A stretch of 49,341 bases of DNA from Candidatus Bathyarchaeota archaeon. GTDB lineage: Archaea > Thermoproteota > Bathyarchaeia > Bathyarchaeales > Bathycorpusculaceae. A program made the position numbers and the translations under genes. The notes under the pieces were generated by a model. That model had not been told where the DNA came from, did not search any database, and was given only the letters and a program-made list of their open reading frames with translations. This document shows positions 21,279-29,621 of the stretch, piece by piece; position 1 is the first letter of the stretch; the number at the start of each line of letters is the position of its first letter. The stretch lies in assembly GCA_016927895.1 (NCBI GenBank), contig JAFGLT010000026.1, positions 1 to 49,341 on the forward strand, read 5' to 3'.

Positions 21279-21803
21279 TCAAGCGTATTTTGTTCTCTTT
21301 ATGTAGCATTCAGCTAGTTGCGACTCTCTCCTATCGGGATTAAATCCATTAATTAGTTTCTCCAGCAACAAACTGAGCCTTTCAATGTCGCTGTCTGTTA
21401 TCTTTAAGGCGAATTCGTTTCTTAGAGAACCATCAAGAACCAGTGACAGCCCATCAATGTATTTTCTGTTTCTTATGATATTTTCGCGTTTTTCTCTGTA
21501 ATTTTTGAACCAGCTGGAAAGTTGGCGGTTTGTTAGTCGATCAATGCAATTATTTCCAACATTTAGTTGCTGACCGTCTTCGCCTTTTATAATCGAAACC
21601 TCAAAAATGGGATAGGTTCCACAGACATCACACCTCATATGAAGTGATGTGACGTAATTGTTGATTAATTGGTAGACTTTTCCTTCGTATTGAAATGGAA
21701 AAACACTTTCCATATATGCAGCAAGTCTCCTGCTTAACTCCAGCAAAACATCATCTGATTTCGTCAAGCCATCCAACCTCAATTCTGAAACTAGCGCCGC
21801 CAA
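21279..21803 (-). CDS. hypothetical protein with Cys motifs
   Basis: MRCDVCGTYPIFEVSIIKGEDGQQLNVGNNCIDRL. Confidence 0.6.
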   Translation of the reverse strand: MAALVSELRLDGLTKSDDVLLELSRRLAAYMESVFPFQYEGKVYQLINNYVTSLHMRCDVCGTYPIFEVSIIKGEDGQQLNVGNNCIDRLTNRQLSSWFKNYREKRENIIRNRKYIDGLSLVLDGSLRNEFALKITDSDIERLSLLLEKLINGFNPDRRESQLAECYIKRTKYA

Positions 21804-21880
21804 TGGACAACGCTAAACCTACGCTTTTTTACTAATTTCGTGATTATGTAATATCCTTTACTATGCCAGGGCGCACTTGG

Positions 21881-22252
21881 TTAACGAGTGTTTTTTCTTC
21901 TTCCGCTTACCAGACTATTTGCCTCCAACTGAAGAAGTCGTATATTTACTCTTTCCACAATTTCTTTCCTGCAGGATTCTGCCGCCAAATGCCTCTCACA
22001 CATCCTTATATTATCTATTACTTGCGCTAACTCTGCATCGCCTATAACGTCACGTATCCAATTCTGAAAATCGCCTCGCTCAAAATGAAAAACTATAGCT
22101 GCAGAACACACATATTGAAGTGCATCAGCAAACTCCTCCAAGCTGTATACACTTACTCCGCAATAATCGCCAATACCAGTGTAAAAATGAAACCCTTTGG
22201 CATCTGGTACAACACGTAACGGATTTTTGGTTTCATTATTACTCTTAACCAT
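21881..22252 (-). CDS. DUF5752-like protein
   Basis: VFHFERGDFQNWIRDVIGDAELAQ. Confidence 0.6.
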   Translation of the reverse strand: MVKSNNETKNPLRVVPDAKGFHFYTGIGDYCGVSVYSLEEFADALQYVCSAAIVFHFERGDFQNWIRDVIGDAELAQVIDNIRMCERHLAAESCRKEIVERVNIRLLQLEANSLVSGRRKNTR

Positions 22253-22311
22253 GTACTCACCCCCCTAGTTTAGCGCGGATATCAGAAGTCCTACTAATAA
22301 ACCTAGAGTGT

Positions 22312-22506
22312 TTATTCTTCCATCGTTACAGCACCAGTAGGACAGGAATTCACACACGAAATGCAGAGGATGCAATCTTCTGCTCTGACTGGAACGGATT
22401 TCTTTGAGTCTGGATAATGTTGAAGGTCTTGGAGCTCAAAGACGACAACAGGGCAGTTGTCAACACATGTCCCACATCCATTGCATTTGGTCCAGTCAAC
22501 ACTCAC
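22312..22506 (-). CDS. 2[4Fe-4S] ferredoxin
   Basis: CNGCGTCVDNCP and CILCISCVNSCP. Confidence 0.9.
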   Translation of the reverse strand: MSVDWTKCNGCGTCVDNCPVVVFELQDLQHYPDSKKSVPVRAEDCILCISCVNSCPTGAVTMEE

Positions 22507-22543
22507 TTTTGGCGTATTTTAATCCTCTAATTCTACGGGATGA

Positions 22544-22714
22544 TTATTCCTCACGAAACAGAACAAGCGGCTTGGCTGCCTCTTTTTTCGAAACCTTCTT
22601 GATTTCGGCTACGTCAGTGAAGCATTCAGATTTTTCAGAGACTTGAATTTCTTCTATAACGAGATGTATTTCGCCATTGGCAGAGTCAACCCTGTAGACC
22701 CTACAGCGTTTCAT
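22544..22714 (-). CDS. 56-aa hypothetical protein (below ORF-track cutoff)
   Basis: MKRCRVYRVDSANGEIHLVIEEIQVSEKSECFTDVAEIKKVSKKEAAKPLVLFREE, immediately downstream of operator copy 2. Confidence 0.6.
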   Translation of the reverse strand: MKRCRVYRVDSANGEIHLVIEEIQVSEKSECFTDVAEIKKVSKKEAAKPLVLFREE

Positions 22715-22747
22715 AACTTCTACACCTCGAAGACTTCTCGCACTAGT

Positions 22748-22794
22748 AGTTTAATACATAAACCATATTAATACCTTATGTTTATAAAATAAAC
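22748..22794. promoter_or_regulatory. 47-bp tandem palindromic operator, copy 2
   Basis: AGTTTAATACATAAACCATATTAATACCTTATGTTTATAAAATAAAC; see copy 1. Confidence 0.75.
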
Positions 22795-22825
22795 TCACCT
22801 ATACAAAAACTGAGGCGCTAACCAC

Positions 22826-23395
22826 TTGGATGATATTGACAGAAAAATAATCTCGCAACTCCAAGAGGACGGGAGAACAACACTTCAAGACCTGTCGAAA
22901 ATTACTGGTTACACAAGTATGGGAACCAAAAAAAGGCTGGAAAAACTCCTGAAAAGCGAAACAATCAAAGTTTCAGCTTTAATCAACCCAGACGCGCTTG
23001 AATTACACCCAGCAATTGTGATGCTGGAAATGGAAAGCGCCGAAGCCATGCAAGACCTGCTTGAAAGATTCAAAGACTGCCCCCGAGTCATCCACATGTT
23101 CAAAACTATAGGCGGCTACAACCTAATCGCGCTTGTCGTGGCGGAAACCCAGGATACGCTCGAGAGCATATCAACCGAGAAATGCTCGTTAAGATGCAGC
23201 AAAGGAATACGCAGATCCGAATTCTACCCTATAAGCGACATGTACTTTTCTCCGTTCCTGCAAATACGCGAAAACCTTTCGCATAAAGAAAAAAACGTCA
23301 CGCCTTGTAAAGTAGACTGCGTTCCATGTAACAGCTACGAAAACCAGAAATGCGTCGGTTGCCCAACAACAAGCCACTACAAAGGCCCACTCTAA
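22826..23395 (+). CDS. Lrp/AsnC-type regulator with Cys-rich C-terminus
   Basis: MDDIDRKIISQLQEDGRTTLQDLSKITG; C-terminal CKVDCVPCNSYENQKCVGC. Confidence 0.88.
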   Translation: MDDIDRKIISQLQEDGRTTLQDLSKITGYTSMGTKKRLEKLLKSETIKVSALINPDALELHPAIVMLEMESAEAMQDLLERFKDCPRVIHMFKTIGGYNLIALVVAETQDTLESISTEKCSLRCSKGIRRSEFYPISDMYFSPFLQIRENLSHKEKNVTPCKVDCVPCNSYENQKCVGCPTTSHYKGPL

Positions 23396-23409
23396 TAGAG
23401 GAACATATC

Positions 23410-24402
23410 ATGAGCAAAAGCATGAAGAAAAACAGTGAATTTAAAGTTAAGGAAGCCGAAGGTGTAGAGATACTTAGCTTAGTCGATAACTCCGTGGATT
23501 TCCTCTCCGCAATCAACCAGCAGCAGGTAAAGTCTTTTAGGCAGTGGAAAAGTGAGCAACAAAGTAAAGAGTGGAGCAAAACGCGTGCGAATCTGCCTTT
23601 TGCTGAGCACGGGTTTTCATTGTTTATCAGGGTTTTCAGAGGAGACAAGTCAAGTTGTTTTTTGTTTGACACGGGTGTAAGCCAGAGAGGAATTGTGGAT
23701 AACGCGGAGCGCATGGGCATAAGCTTGAGCGAGGTGGAGTGCATTGTCCTGTCTCATGGGCACTTCGACCATTTCGGTGGACTCGAAGCCGCGGTCAAAG
23801 CGGTCGGTAAAGCAGAGTTGCCCGTAATTGTCCATGAGAACATGTTTAAAACGAGAGGGTCAACCAACCCTAAGGGAAAAGTCCGACGATATCCTGATTT
23901 CCCAAGTGAAGCGCAGTTAAGTCCAGCGCGGCTCGTCAGCACTAAGCAGCCGTCTCTAATCGCGGATGGCATGGTTTGCGTAACGGGTGAAATTCCTCGG
24001 AGAACAAGTTTTGAGACAGGCTACCTGCAGCATAAAGCGTTCGTGAGTGGCGAGTGGAAGTCTGACCCGTTAATTATGGATGAACGGGCAGTCGCAGTAA
24101 ACATCAAAGGAAAAGGCTTGGTGGTCGTGTCGGGATGTGCCCACGCAGGTATAATCAACACCGTAAATTATGCGCAGCAGATCACTGATGCGAAGAAGGT
24201 TTACGCTGTGCTGGGAGGTTTTCACCTTGCTGGAAAAACCTTTGAGAACCGGATTCAGCCGACGATTGAAGAGCTGCAAAGAATAAATCCGCAGTTGATT
24301 GTGCCTTCGCATTGCACGGGATGGAAAGCGATGTGCGCTATAGCTAAAACGTTTCCTGAGGCTTTTGTATGGAACAGTGTTGGAAACCTGTACAAAATCT
24401 AA
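23410..24402 (+). CDS. MBL-fold hydrolase (dihydropterin/RFA-P synthase-like); start set at the internal ATG after the upstream stop
   Basis: LSHGHFDHFGGLEA; GCAHAGIINTVNYAQ. Confidence 0.88.
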   Translation: MSKSMKKNSEFKVKEAEGVEILSLVDNSVDFLSAINQQQVKSFRQWKSEQQSKEWSKTRANLPFAEHGFSLFIRVFRGDKSSCFLFDTGVSQRGIVDNAERMGISLSEVECIVLSHGHFDHFGGLEAAVKAVGKAELPVIVHENMFKTRGSTNPKGKVRRYPDFPSEAQLSPARLVSTKQPSLIADGMVCVTGEIPRRTSFETGYLQHKAFVSGEWKSDPLIMDERAVAVNIKGKGLVVVSGCAHAGIINTVNYAQQITDAKKVYAVLGGFHLAGKTFENRIQPTIEELQRINPQLIVPSHCTGWKAMCAIAKTFPEAFVWNSVGNLYKI

Positions 24403-24472
24403 TCAACCAGCAGGGGCAAGCCTTTCGCCAGCTTTTTTGTGAAGGGTTAAATAATATTTTTCCAGAAGTGTA

Positions 24473-25552
24473 TTGGAGTTTGATAAGATGAGTCAGAAGG
24501 GCCCTTTGTACATTTTGCCTTGGCGGTGTACTTTCGCATGTGACAGCAACTGTGCGCATTGTGCTTCCGCTGGTAAGTCGCCTTTTCCGGATGAATTGGA
24601 CACTGCAAGCGCCATGCGACTTGTAGACCAGGTACGCGATTTTGGAGCAACCTTTTTTGGGGTAAGCGGCGGCGAACCGCTTGTGCGCAAGGACCTCTTC
24701 GAGATAATAGGGTATGCTAGAAAAACGGGCTTGAACGCCAGCATCATAACTGATGGGCACCTTATGGACGAGAAGGCCTTTGGCAACATTGTTAAGAACG
24801 AAGTTAAGGTGTCCGTGAGCATTGACGGCGCAGAAAAGATGAATGATGTGATTCGGGGGAAGGGTTCGCATGCTAAAGCGATTTCCGCCATTGAAAGGCT
24901 GTCAGGCGCGGGGCTACTGAACTGCTTGGTGTACACGTTTGCCAATGTTGATGGAGGCACGAACGTTACTGAAGAGGATTTTACGCATGTGCTTGATTTG
25001 GCGGAGAAGTACGGTGCGCGGTGGGTTATCTATCACGGTTTCATTCCTTACAGCAAGGACAAGGAAAGTTTGAAGGCGGACCCGTCGCCGCTGCAGTATG
25101 AGTGGGCTTGGAACAAGCTCTACGACTTGCGTGCGAAGTATAAGGGGAAGCCTGAAGTCAACGTTTACTGTCCGTTCTTCGCCCGGATAGCTAAGCAGCG
25201 GGGGCTACCCGACTTCGACAACTGGTTTAATCACTTCTTTTTGGGCAGGTGCTTCTTCGGCAAGTTCATGAGCATAGCAGAAAACGGAGACGCCATCCCC
25301 TGCAGCTTCAACGACATATACAGGTTCGGCAACGTAAAAGAAAAATCGATTAAAACCATCTGGGATGAACTTCAAGCTTCAGAGTTCTTCTCGAAAGTCA
25401 GAGACAAAAGCAACCTGAAAGGCAAGTGCGGAGTCTGCGAGTACAAAGAAATCTGCGGAGGATGCCGTACCGCAGCAGAATTCTACACAGGCGACGTTTT
25501 CGGCTCAGACCCAAGATGCGTTTACATACCTAAAGTCTTGCGTGAAAAATGA
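24473..25552 (+). CDS. radical SAM/SPASM-domain protein
   Basis: CDSNCAHCASAGK, FFGVSGGEPLVRKDL; C-terminal CGVCEYKEICGGCR. Confidence 0.9.
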   Translation: MEFDKMSQKGPLYILPWRCTFACDSNCAHCASAGKSPFPDELDTASAMRLVDQVRDFGATFFGVSGGEPLVRKDLFEIIGYARKTGLNASIITDGHLMDEKAFGNIVKNEVKVSVSIDGAEKMNDVIRGKGSHAKAISAIERLSGAGLLNCLVYTFANVDGGTNVTEEDFTHVLDLAEKYGARWVIYHGFIPYSKDKESLKADPSPLQYEWAWNKLYDLRAKYKGKPEVNVYCPFFARIAKQRGLPDFDNWFNHFFLGRCFFGKFMSIAENGDAIPCSFNDIYRFGNVKEKSIKTIWDELQASEFFSKVRDKSNLKGKCGVCEYKEICGGCRTAAEFYTGDVFGSDPRCVYIPKVLREK

Positions 25553-25602
25553 CTGCCAGTTGCGAACACGGGTTAGGGCAGTTTACTTGGAAAGGCGCAG
25601 GG

Positions 25603-25722
25603 TTATTTGCTGCTCCATTTGCCGCGTATGGTTCCTTTTTTGCCTTTTTTTGTGGAGCGTTGCCTAACTCGATAGTAATGGCCTTTGATATGGACTCTTT
25701 TTCTAGGCGGCTTTTTTGCCAT
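25603..25722 (-). CDS. 39-aa very basic candidate protein (below ORF-track cutoff)
   Basis: MAKKPPRKRVHIKGHYYRVRQRSTKKGKKGTIRGKWSSK read from the minus strand. Confidence 0.5.
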   Translation of the reverse strand: MAKKPPRKRVHIKGHYYRVRQRSTKKGKKGTIRGKWSSK

Positions 25723-25792
25723 TTGAATCACTTTAAATATAACTTGTTTTTGAAGAAAAACTTTTGGTATTAAAAATAGTTATTGAAAATCT

Positions 25793-26464
25793 TTGAATGG
25801 AAATTTGATAAACTCTTCTGCATTCTTAAATATCAGGTCTGCATGTTTTGTTAGAAAGGCGATTTGCAGCGTGGAACCTGTCTTTGCATTCCAGTTTTTT
25901 CAAGCGGTTGTAGCCCTCACTTTCGCCGTGCTTATCGCTGATTTCAGAAGAAAAGCAGGCATGGTTCCGTTAATCAACGAGAAATGGACCAGCGTGTTGC
26001 AGCTTGTTCTTCTAGCGCCACTGTTTGTTTACTCTTACACGCTCCTCACTTTGAACGCCCTGTCGCCATTCGACCTATCCAGTTTCGGCCTGACTTTTCT
26101 GGGCACGTTCATTGTGGTGAAAGCAAAATGGGACCTTGCAAGGCATCACACTTGGACTGGCTTCTGCTTGGACACGCCTAAGCTTGTTTCTCACGGCATA
26201 TACTCGTACATACGGCACCCGCTTTACGCCGGCGTTTACCTGTTTGTTTCAGGGTTAATGCTGACGGTTACGTTGCATGCAAGCTGGTATCTGATTGTGC
26301 CTGTAGGGCTTGCATTAGTGTATATTTTTTCGTTTCTAGCAGTTTCAGCTTCACGAGAAACTAAGAGACTTGAAAAGAAGCTGGGGCAGGAATTCACAGA
26401 GTACAAGAATCAAGTTCACTTCTGTCTGCCCTTGCGGAAATATGCGAAACAAGAGCAGTCGTAG
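25793..26464 (+). CDS. isoprenylcysteine carboxyl methyltransferase-like membrane protein (start uncertain)
   Basis: LVSHGIYSYIRHPLYAGVYLF. Confidence 0.85.
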   Translation: MNGNLINSSAFLNIRSACFVRKAICSVEPVFAFQFFQAVVALTFAVLIADFRRKAGMVPLINEKWTSVLQLVLLAPLFVYSYTLLTLNALSPFDLSSFGLTFLGTFIVVKAKWDLARHHTWTGFCLDTPKLVSHGIYSYIRHPLYAGVYLFVSGLMLTVTLHASWYLIVPVGLALVYIFSFLAVSASRETKRLEKKLGQEFTEYKNQVHFCLPLRKYAKQEQS

Positions 26465-26583
26465 ACGTCAAGTTTGCTTGTGCATTTATTAGGTTGTTTG
26501 TTACACTTTAATTGATGTTCAGTGTCTACTTGGACGCGGAATATTGCAGACTATAATCAACAATAAAAAAAGGAGTTGAAAAA

Positions 26584-26961
26584 ATGGCAGAAGAAACAGC
26601 CCCGAAACCAGAAGCCGAAAAAGCACCAGCTAAACCAGCCGCTGAAGCACCAAAGAAACCAGTCGCGAAGCCAGCGGAGAAGAACCCTGAGGTTATTTTC
26701 ATCGGAAACAAGCCGCCCATGAGCTATGTGATGGCAGTCATCACTGCGATGTCTTCAGGAAATGTCTCTGAGATTATGCTTAAAGCCAGAGGCAAAGCAA
26801 TAACCACTGCTGTGGACGTAGCTGAAATAACCACCAACCGCTTCATTAAAGACCTCAAAGTCACAGCTATAGGCATCGGAACAGAAGAGATGCCCCCCAG
26901 AGAAGGCGACAACAGGTCAAGAATGGTTTCAACAATGGAGATAAAACTCACAAAGCAATAG
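26584..26961 (+). CDS. albA: chromatin protein Alba with Ala/Pro/Lys-rich N-terminal extension
   Basis: IGNKPPMSYVMAVITAMSSGNVSEIMLKARGKAITTAVDVAEI. Confidence 0.95.
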   Translation: MAEETAPKPEAEKAPAKPAAEAPKKPVAKPAEKNPEVIFIGNKPPMSYVMAVITAMSSGNVSEIMLKARGKAITTAVDVAEITTNRFIKDLKVTAIGIGTEEMPPREGDNRSRMVSTMEIKLTKQ

Positions 26962-27077
26962 CAACGCTGAACAAAAAAATACTTCTCCCCTAATTTTTTG
27001 CACACCCAAAAAACCAAAAACAACCACTAAACCACTTTTTTGCATGTAACTTATGGAAAAGAGCGATAGCGTGCAAG

Positions 27078-27104
27078 TGATGGGTCGCTGAGATTTAAAC
27101 CCAG
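27078..27104 (-). pseudogene. tRNA 3'-end relic (T-arm + acceptor)
   Basis: Minus strand CTGGGTTTAAATCTCAGCGACCCATCA resembles T-arm/acceptor of the tRNA-Pro at 36958-37033; no complete tRNA around it. Confidence 0.45.
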
Positions 27105-27184
27105 CCCTCAGGGGACGTTTCCAGCAATGATTTTTTTTCAAGCTTTTCTCATTAGGCTTAAGTATTCAGCAAACAGATAACGAA

Positions 27185-27895
27185 TTGATGACTAGAAAAA
27201 GCAGTGAAGAGGCTAAAGTTGCCGCAGTAAAACAGGGCGCCGTATCATCGGTGATGTTGCTTATTCAAATAGCTATCTACTTTTTATCCGCTGGTTATGT
27301 TGGGGTTCGACCATGGATTTTCTTTGCTGCGTCTTTTTTGCATTACGTCGTTAGCATAGGCGCCCAATACAAGTTGAATCCTGAGCTTCTGGCTGCAAGG
27401 CTCGTCGTGAAGAGAAAGGGATCAAAAACGTGGGATGAAATACTAATGCGGGCAAGCAACCTCGTTGTTCTAATAGGCTTGCCTGTGGCAGCAGGTTTGG
27501 ACGTTGGCAGGTTTGGCTGGTCAAGTCTGGATGTCACTTTCATGATTCCAGGGTTTATTTTGCTTGGTTTCTCCACGCTTGTTCTAAACTGGGCGATGGC
27601 AACGAACCCCTTTTTCGAACCAACCGTGAGGATACAAACAGATAGGAGTCATAAAGTGATTACGAAAGGTCCTTACGGTTTCGTGAGGCACCCGGGATAC
27701 CTCGCTGGCCTGTTATATGTTTTCTCTTTCCCACTAATAGTTGGATCAGCCTTCGCAATTGTTGCCGCTGGAATATACACGGTTCTCATCACGTTGCGTA
27801 CATCACTCGAAGACAAAACACTTTCCAGAGAATTAGCTGGATACGCAGAGTATTCTAAGAAAGTACGATACAAGCTATTCCCTTGGATATTGTAG
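27185..27895 (+). CDS. isoprenylcysteine methyltransferase/NnrU-like membrane methyltransferase
   Basis: VITKGPYGFVRHPGYLAGLLY. Confidence 0.85.
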   Translation: MMTRKSSEEAKVAAVKQGAVSSVMLLIQIAIYFLSAGYVGVRPWIFFAASFLHYVVSIGAQYKLNPELLAARLVVKRKGSKTWDEILMRASNLVVLIGLPVAAGLDVGRFGWSSLDVTFMIPGFILLGFSTLVLNWAMATNPFFEPTVRIQTDRSHKVITKGPYGFVRHPGYLAGLLYVFSFPLIVGSAFAIVAAGIYTVLITLRTSLEDKTLSRELAGYAEYSKKVRYKLFPWIL

Positions 27896-27919
27896 CAACG
27901 GGGACTATTTACCACTGCA

Positions 27920-27933
27920 GAAATCGTGGTGGG
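27920..27933. repeat. left 14-bp target-site duplication of the casposon
   Basis: GAAATCGTGGTGGG, identical to 36948-36961. Confidence 0.93.
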
Positions 27934-27998
27934 CACACACACACAGTTTCTAATTGTTAATTGTTAAGCGGAAACCTACGGTTTCCACACCTTCCCTT
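27934..27998 (+). repeat. left terminal inverted repeat, 65 bp
   Basis: CACACACACACAGTTTCTAATTGTTAATTGTTAAGCGGAAACCTACGGTTTCCACACCTTCCCTT. Confidence 0.96.
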
Positions 27999-28052
27999 AG
28001 ATGCAAAATTATTTTACAAGAATCATTCAATTAGTTCAACTGGTGAAATAGA

Positions 28053-28850
28053 TTGGATCTGTTTGATGCGTATTATCTAGGAACACTAATTGAGTATCTC
28101 AGAAGCATGAGTTACATTTTGCCGATTGTCAAAACTCGGAAGGTTACAGAGGAATTGACTGTTCTTGATACCTTTCGAGAAGTTGAGAAGATTTTAGAGT
28201 ATGCTGAAATCGAGGGACTAATTGAAGACAAAGTATGTTATTGGAAAAACAGGTTAGGAAGAGACTATAGGAGCAATCAGACTCTTAAAAAGAAAGATGC
28301 AGAAGAAATAAGAAATGATGCCAAGGCAATGGATGAATTACTTTGCACTGAAATTCTGAATCGCCCAGCATTAGAGTTGTGCTATAGGGGACGCTTAGAT
28401 TCAAAAGAGTTGCTCCGAACTTCTGAAGGTAAGCGCAGTGCACTTTTCAATATAAAAACTTGGAAGGAGTTGCCAAAAATTGCCAAAAGCGATTTTGCGG
28501 ATAGCGCTACGTGTCTACTTACTGGAGCGTCAACACCTGCTGCAATGGTTTGTTTGCGAGGAATGGAAGCGGTAATACGAAAATACTATCGAACAAAAAT
28601 TGGAGATCCAAAAAGGAAAGGACTTTTTGACTTAATTGATGAATTGAAAAAGCTGCCAAATGCTAACAAGAGCCTTTTAGGGTATTTAGATTATATTCGT
28701 GCTGAAAAACGAAATTTTGCACAACATCCTAATAGAATATTCACTCAAGAGGAAGCTGAGAGAGTTTTCATGCAGATCGTCAACGCTGTTCATGATTTGT
28801 ACTCAACATCAGATAATTTGAAATCTCAATCAAAATCAAAGAGTCTGTAA
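28053..28850 (+). CDS. HEPN-domain-like protein
   Basis: C-terminal CLRGMEAVIRKYYRTKIGDP...YIRAEKRNFAQHPNRIF with Rx4H (RNFAQH); alternative start; upstream frame possible. Confidence 0.65.
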   Translation: MDLFDAYYLGTLIEYLRSMSYILPIVKTRKVTEELTVLDTFREVEKILEYAEIEGLIEDKVCYWKNRLGRDYRSNQTLKKKDAEEIRNDAKAMDELLCTEILNRPALELCYRGRLDSKELLRTSEGKRSALFNIKTWKELPKIAKSDFADSATCLLTGASTPAAMVCLRGMEAVIRKYYRTKIGDPKRKGLFDLIDELKKLPNANKSLLGYLDYIRAEKRNFAQHPNRIFTQEEAERVFMQIVNAVHDLYSTSDNLKSQSKSKSL

Positions 28851-29449
28851 TCATATCTTTTGCTAAAAACTCGCTCAAACAAGAATATTAAACATAAAAA
28901 CATAGCAACGGTGATCCCTAGAACAACATTGTACACTGGGTTAGCTCTATCTAGATCAAAAGAGAATTGCATGGCAGTCATAACAAATGACGCGAAGTAT
29001 GCGCCGAGCAAAGCTGCTAAGAACAAAATAGACAGATGTCTGTATTTGGGACTTTCCTTTATTTTACCCCATGCCCTTAACGCATAAAAGACTGAGGCAA
29101 ATAGTACAATGAAGATGCTCAAGGCTAGTTTTGGTAAGTAATCCTCAACGAGAAAATTTACATAAAAGAAAACAATCGCTGCCGAGAAGGTCACACTTTG
29201 GAGTAATACATCATCTTCTCTTCTAAGCTCATCAGCTTTTGCCTTTAAAATCTGAATCTTGTAATGCTCAGCAATTTTTGCCCCGAGATGAAGAAGAATA
29301 GTACCAACACCAATAGTAATTAGGAAATACAAAGAGGTGTTTAATACAAAAAGTACTGCTTCGAGAAGAATACCGAGCACAGAAACAACTATTATAAACA
29401 AAATAGGGCTGAAAAAGAGTAACGTAAAAATCTTAAATGAGTTTTTCAT
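28826..29449 (-). CDS. multi-pass membrane protein
   Basis: six hydrophobic segments; 3' end overlaps the HEPN gene. Confidence 0.7.
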   Translation of the reverse strand: MKNSFKIFTLLFFSPILFIIVVSVLGILLEAVLFVLNTSLYFLITIGVGTILLHLGAKIAEHYKIQILKAKADELRREDDVLLQSVTFSAAIVFFYVNFLVEDYLPKLALSIFIVLFASVFYALRAWGKIKESPKYRHLSILFLAALLGAYFASFVMTAMQFSFDLDRANPVYNVVLGITVAMFLCLIFLFERVFSKRYDYRLFDFD

Positions 29450-29540
29450 CGAATTTCACTATATGTTGTCCTAATTTAAGATTTCTTCCTTTTTTCATTA
29501 AGAGTATTGCGAGCATCATCGACAAAAAAATATTGAGCGC

Positions 29541-29604
29541 GGTGGGCACACACACTTTTTTTGGAATTCTTGTTCTATCGTAGATAGGGAAGGTGTGGAA
29601 ACCG
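29541..29604. repeat. internal TIR/junction remnant
   Basis: GGTGGGCACACACAC (as left junction) followed by ATTCTTGTTCTATCGTAGATAGGGAAGGTGTGGAAACCG (as inner right TIR). Confidence 0.7.
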
Positions 29605-29621
29605 ATTTTTGTTTCTTAATA

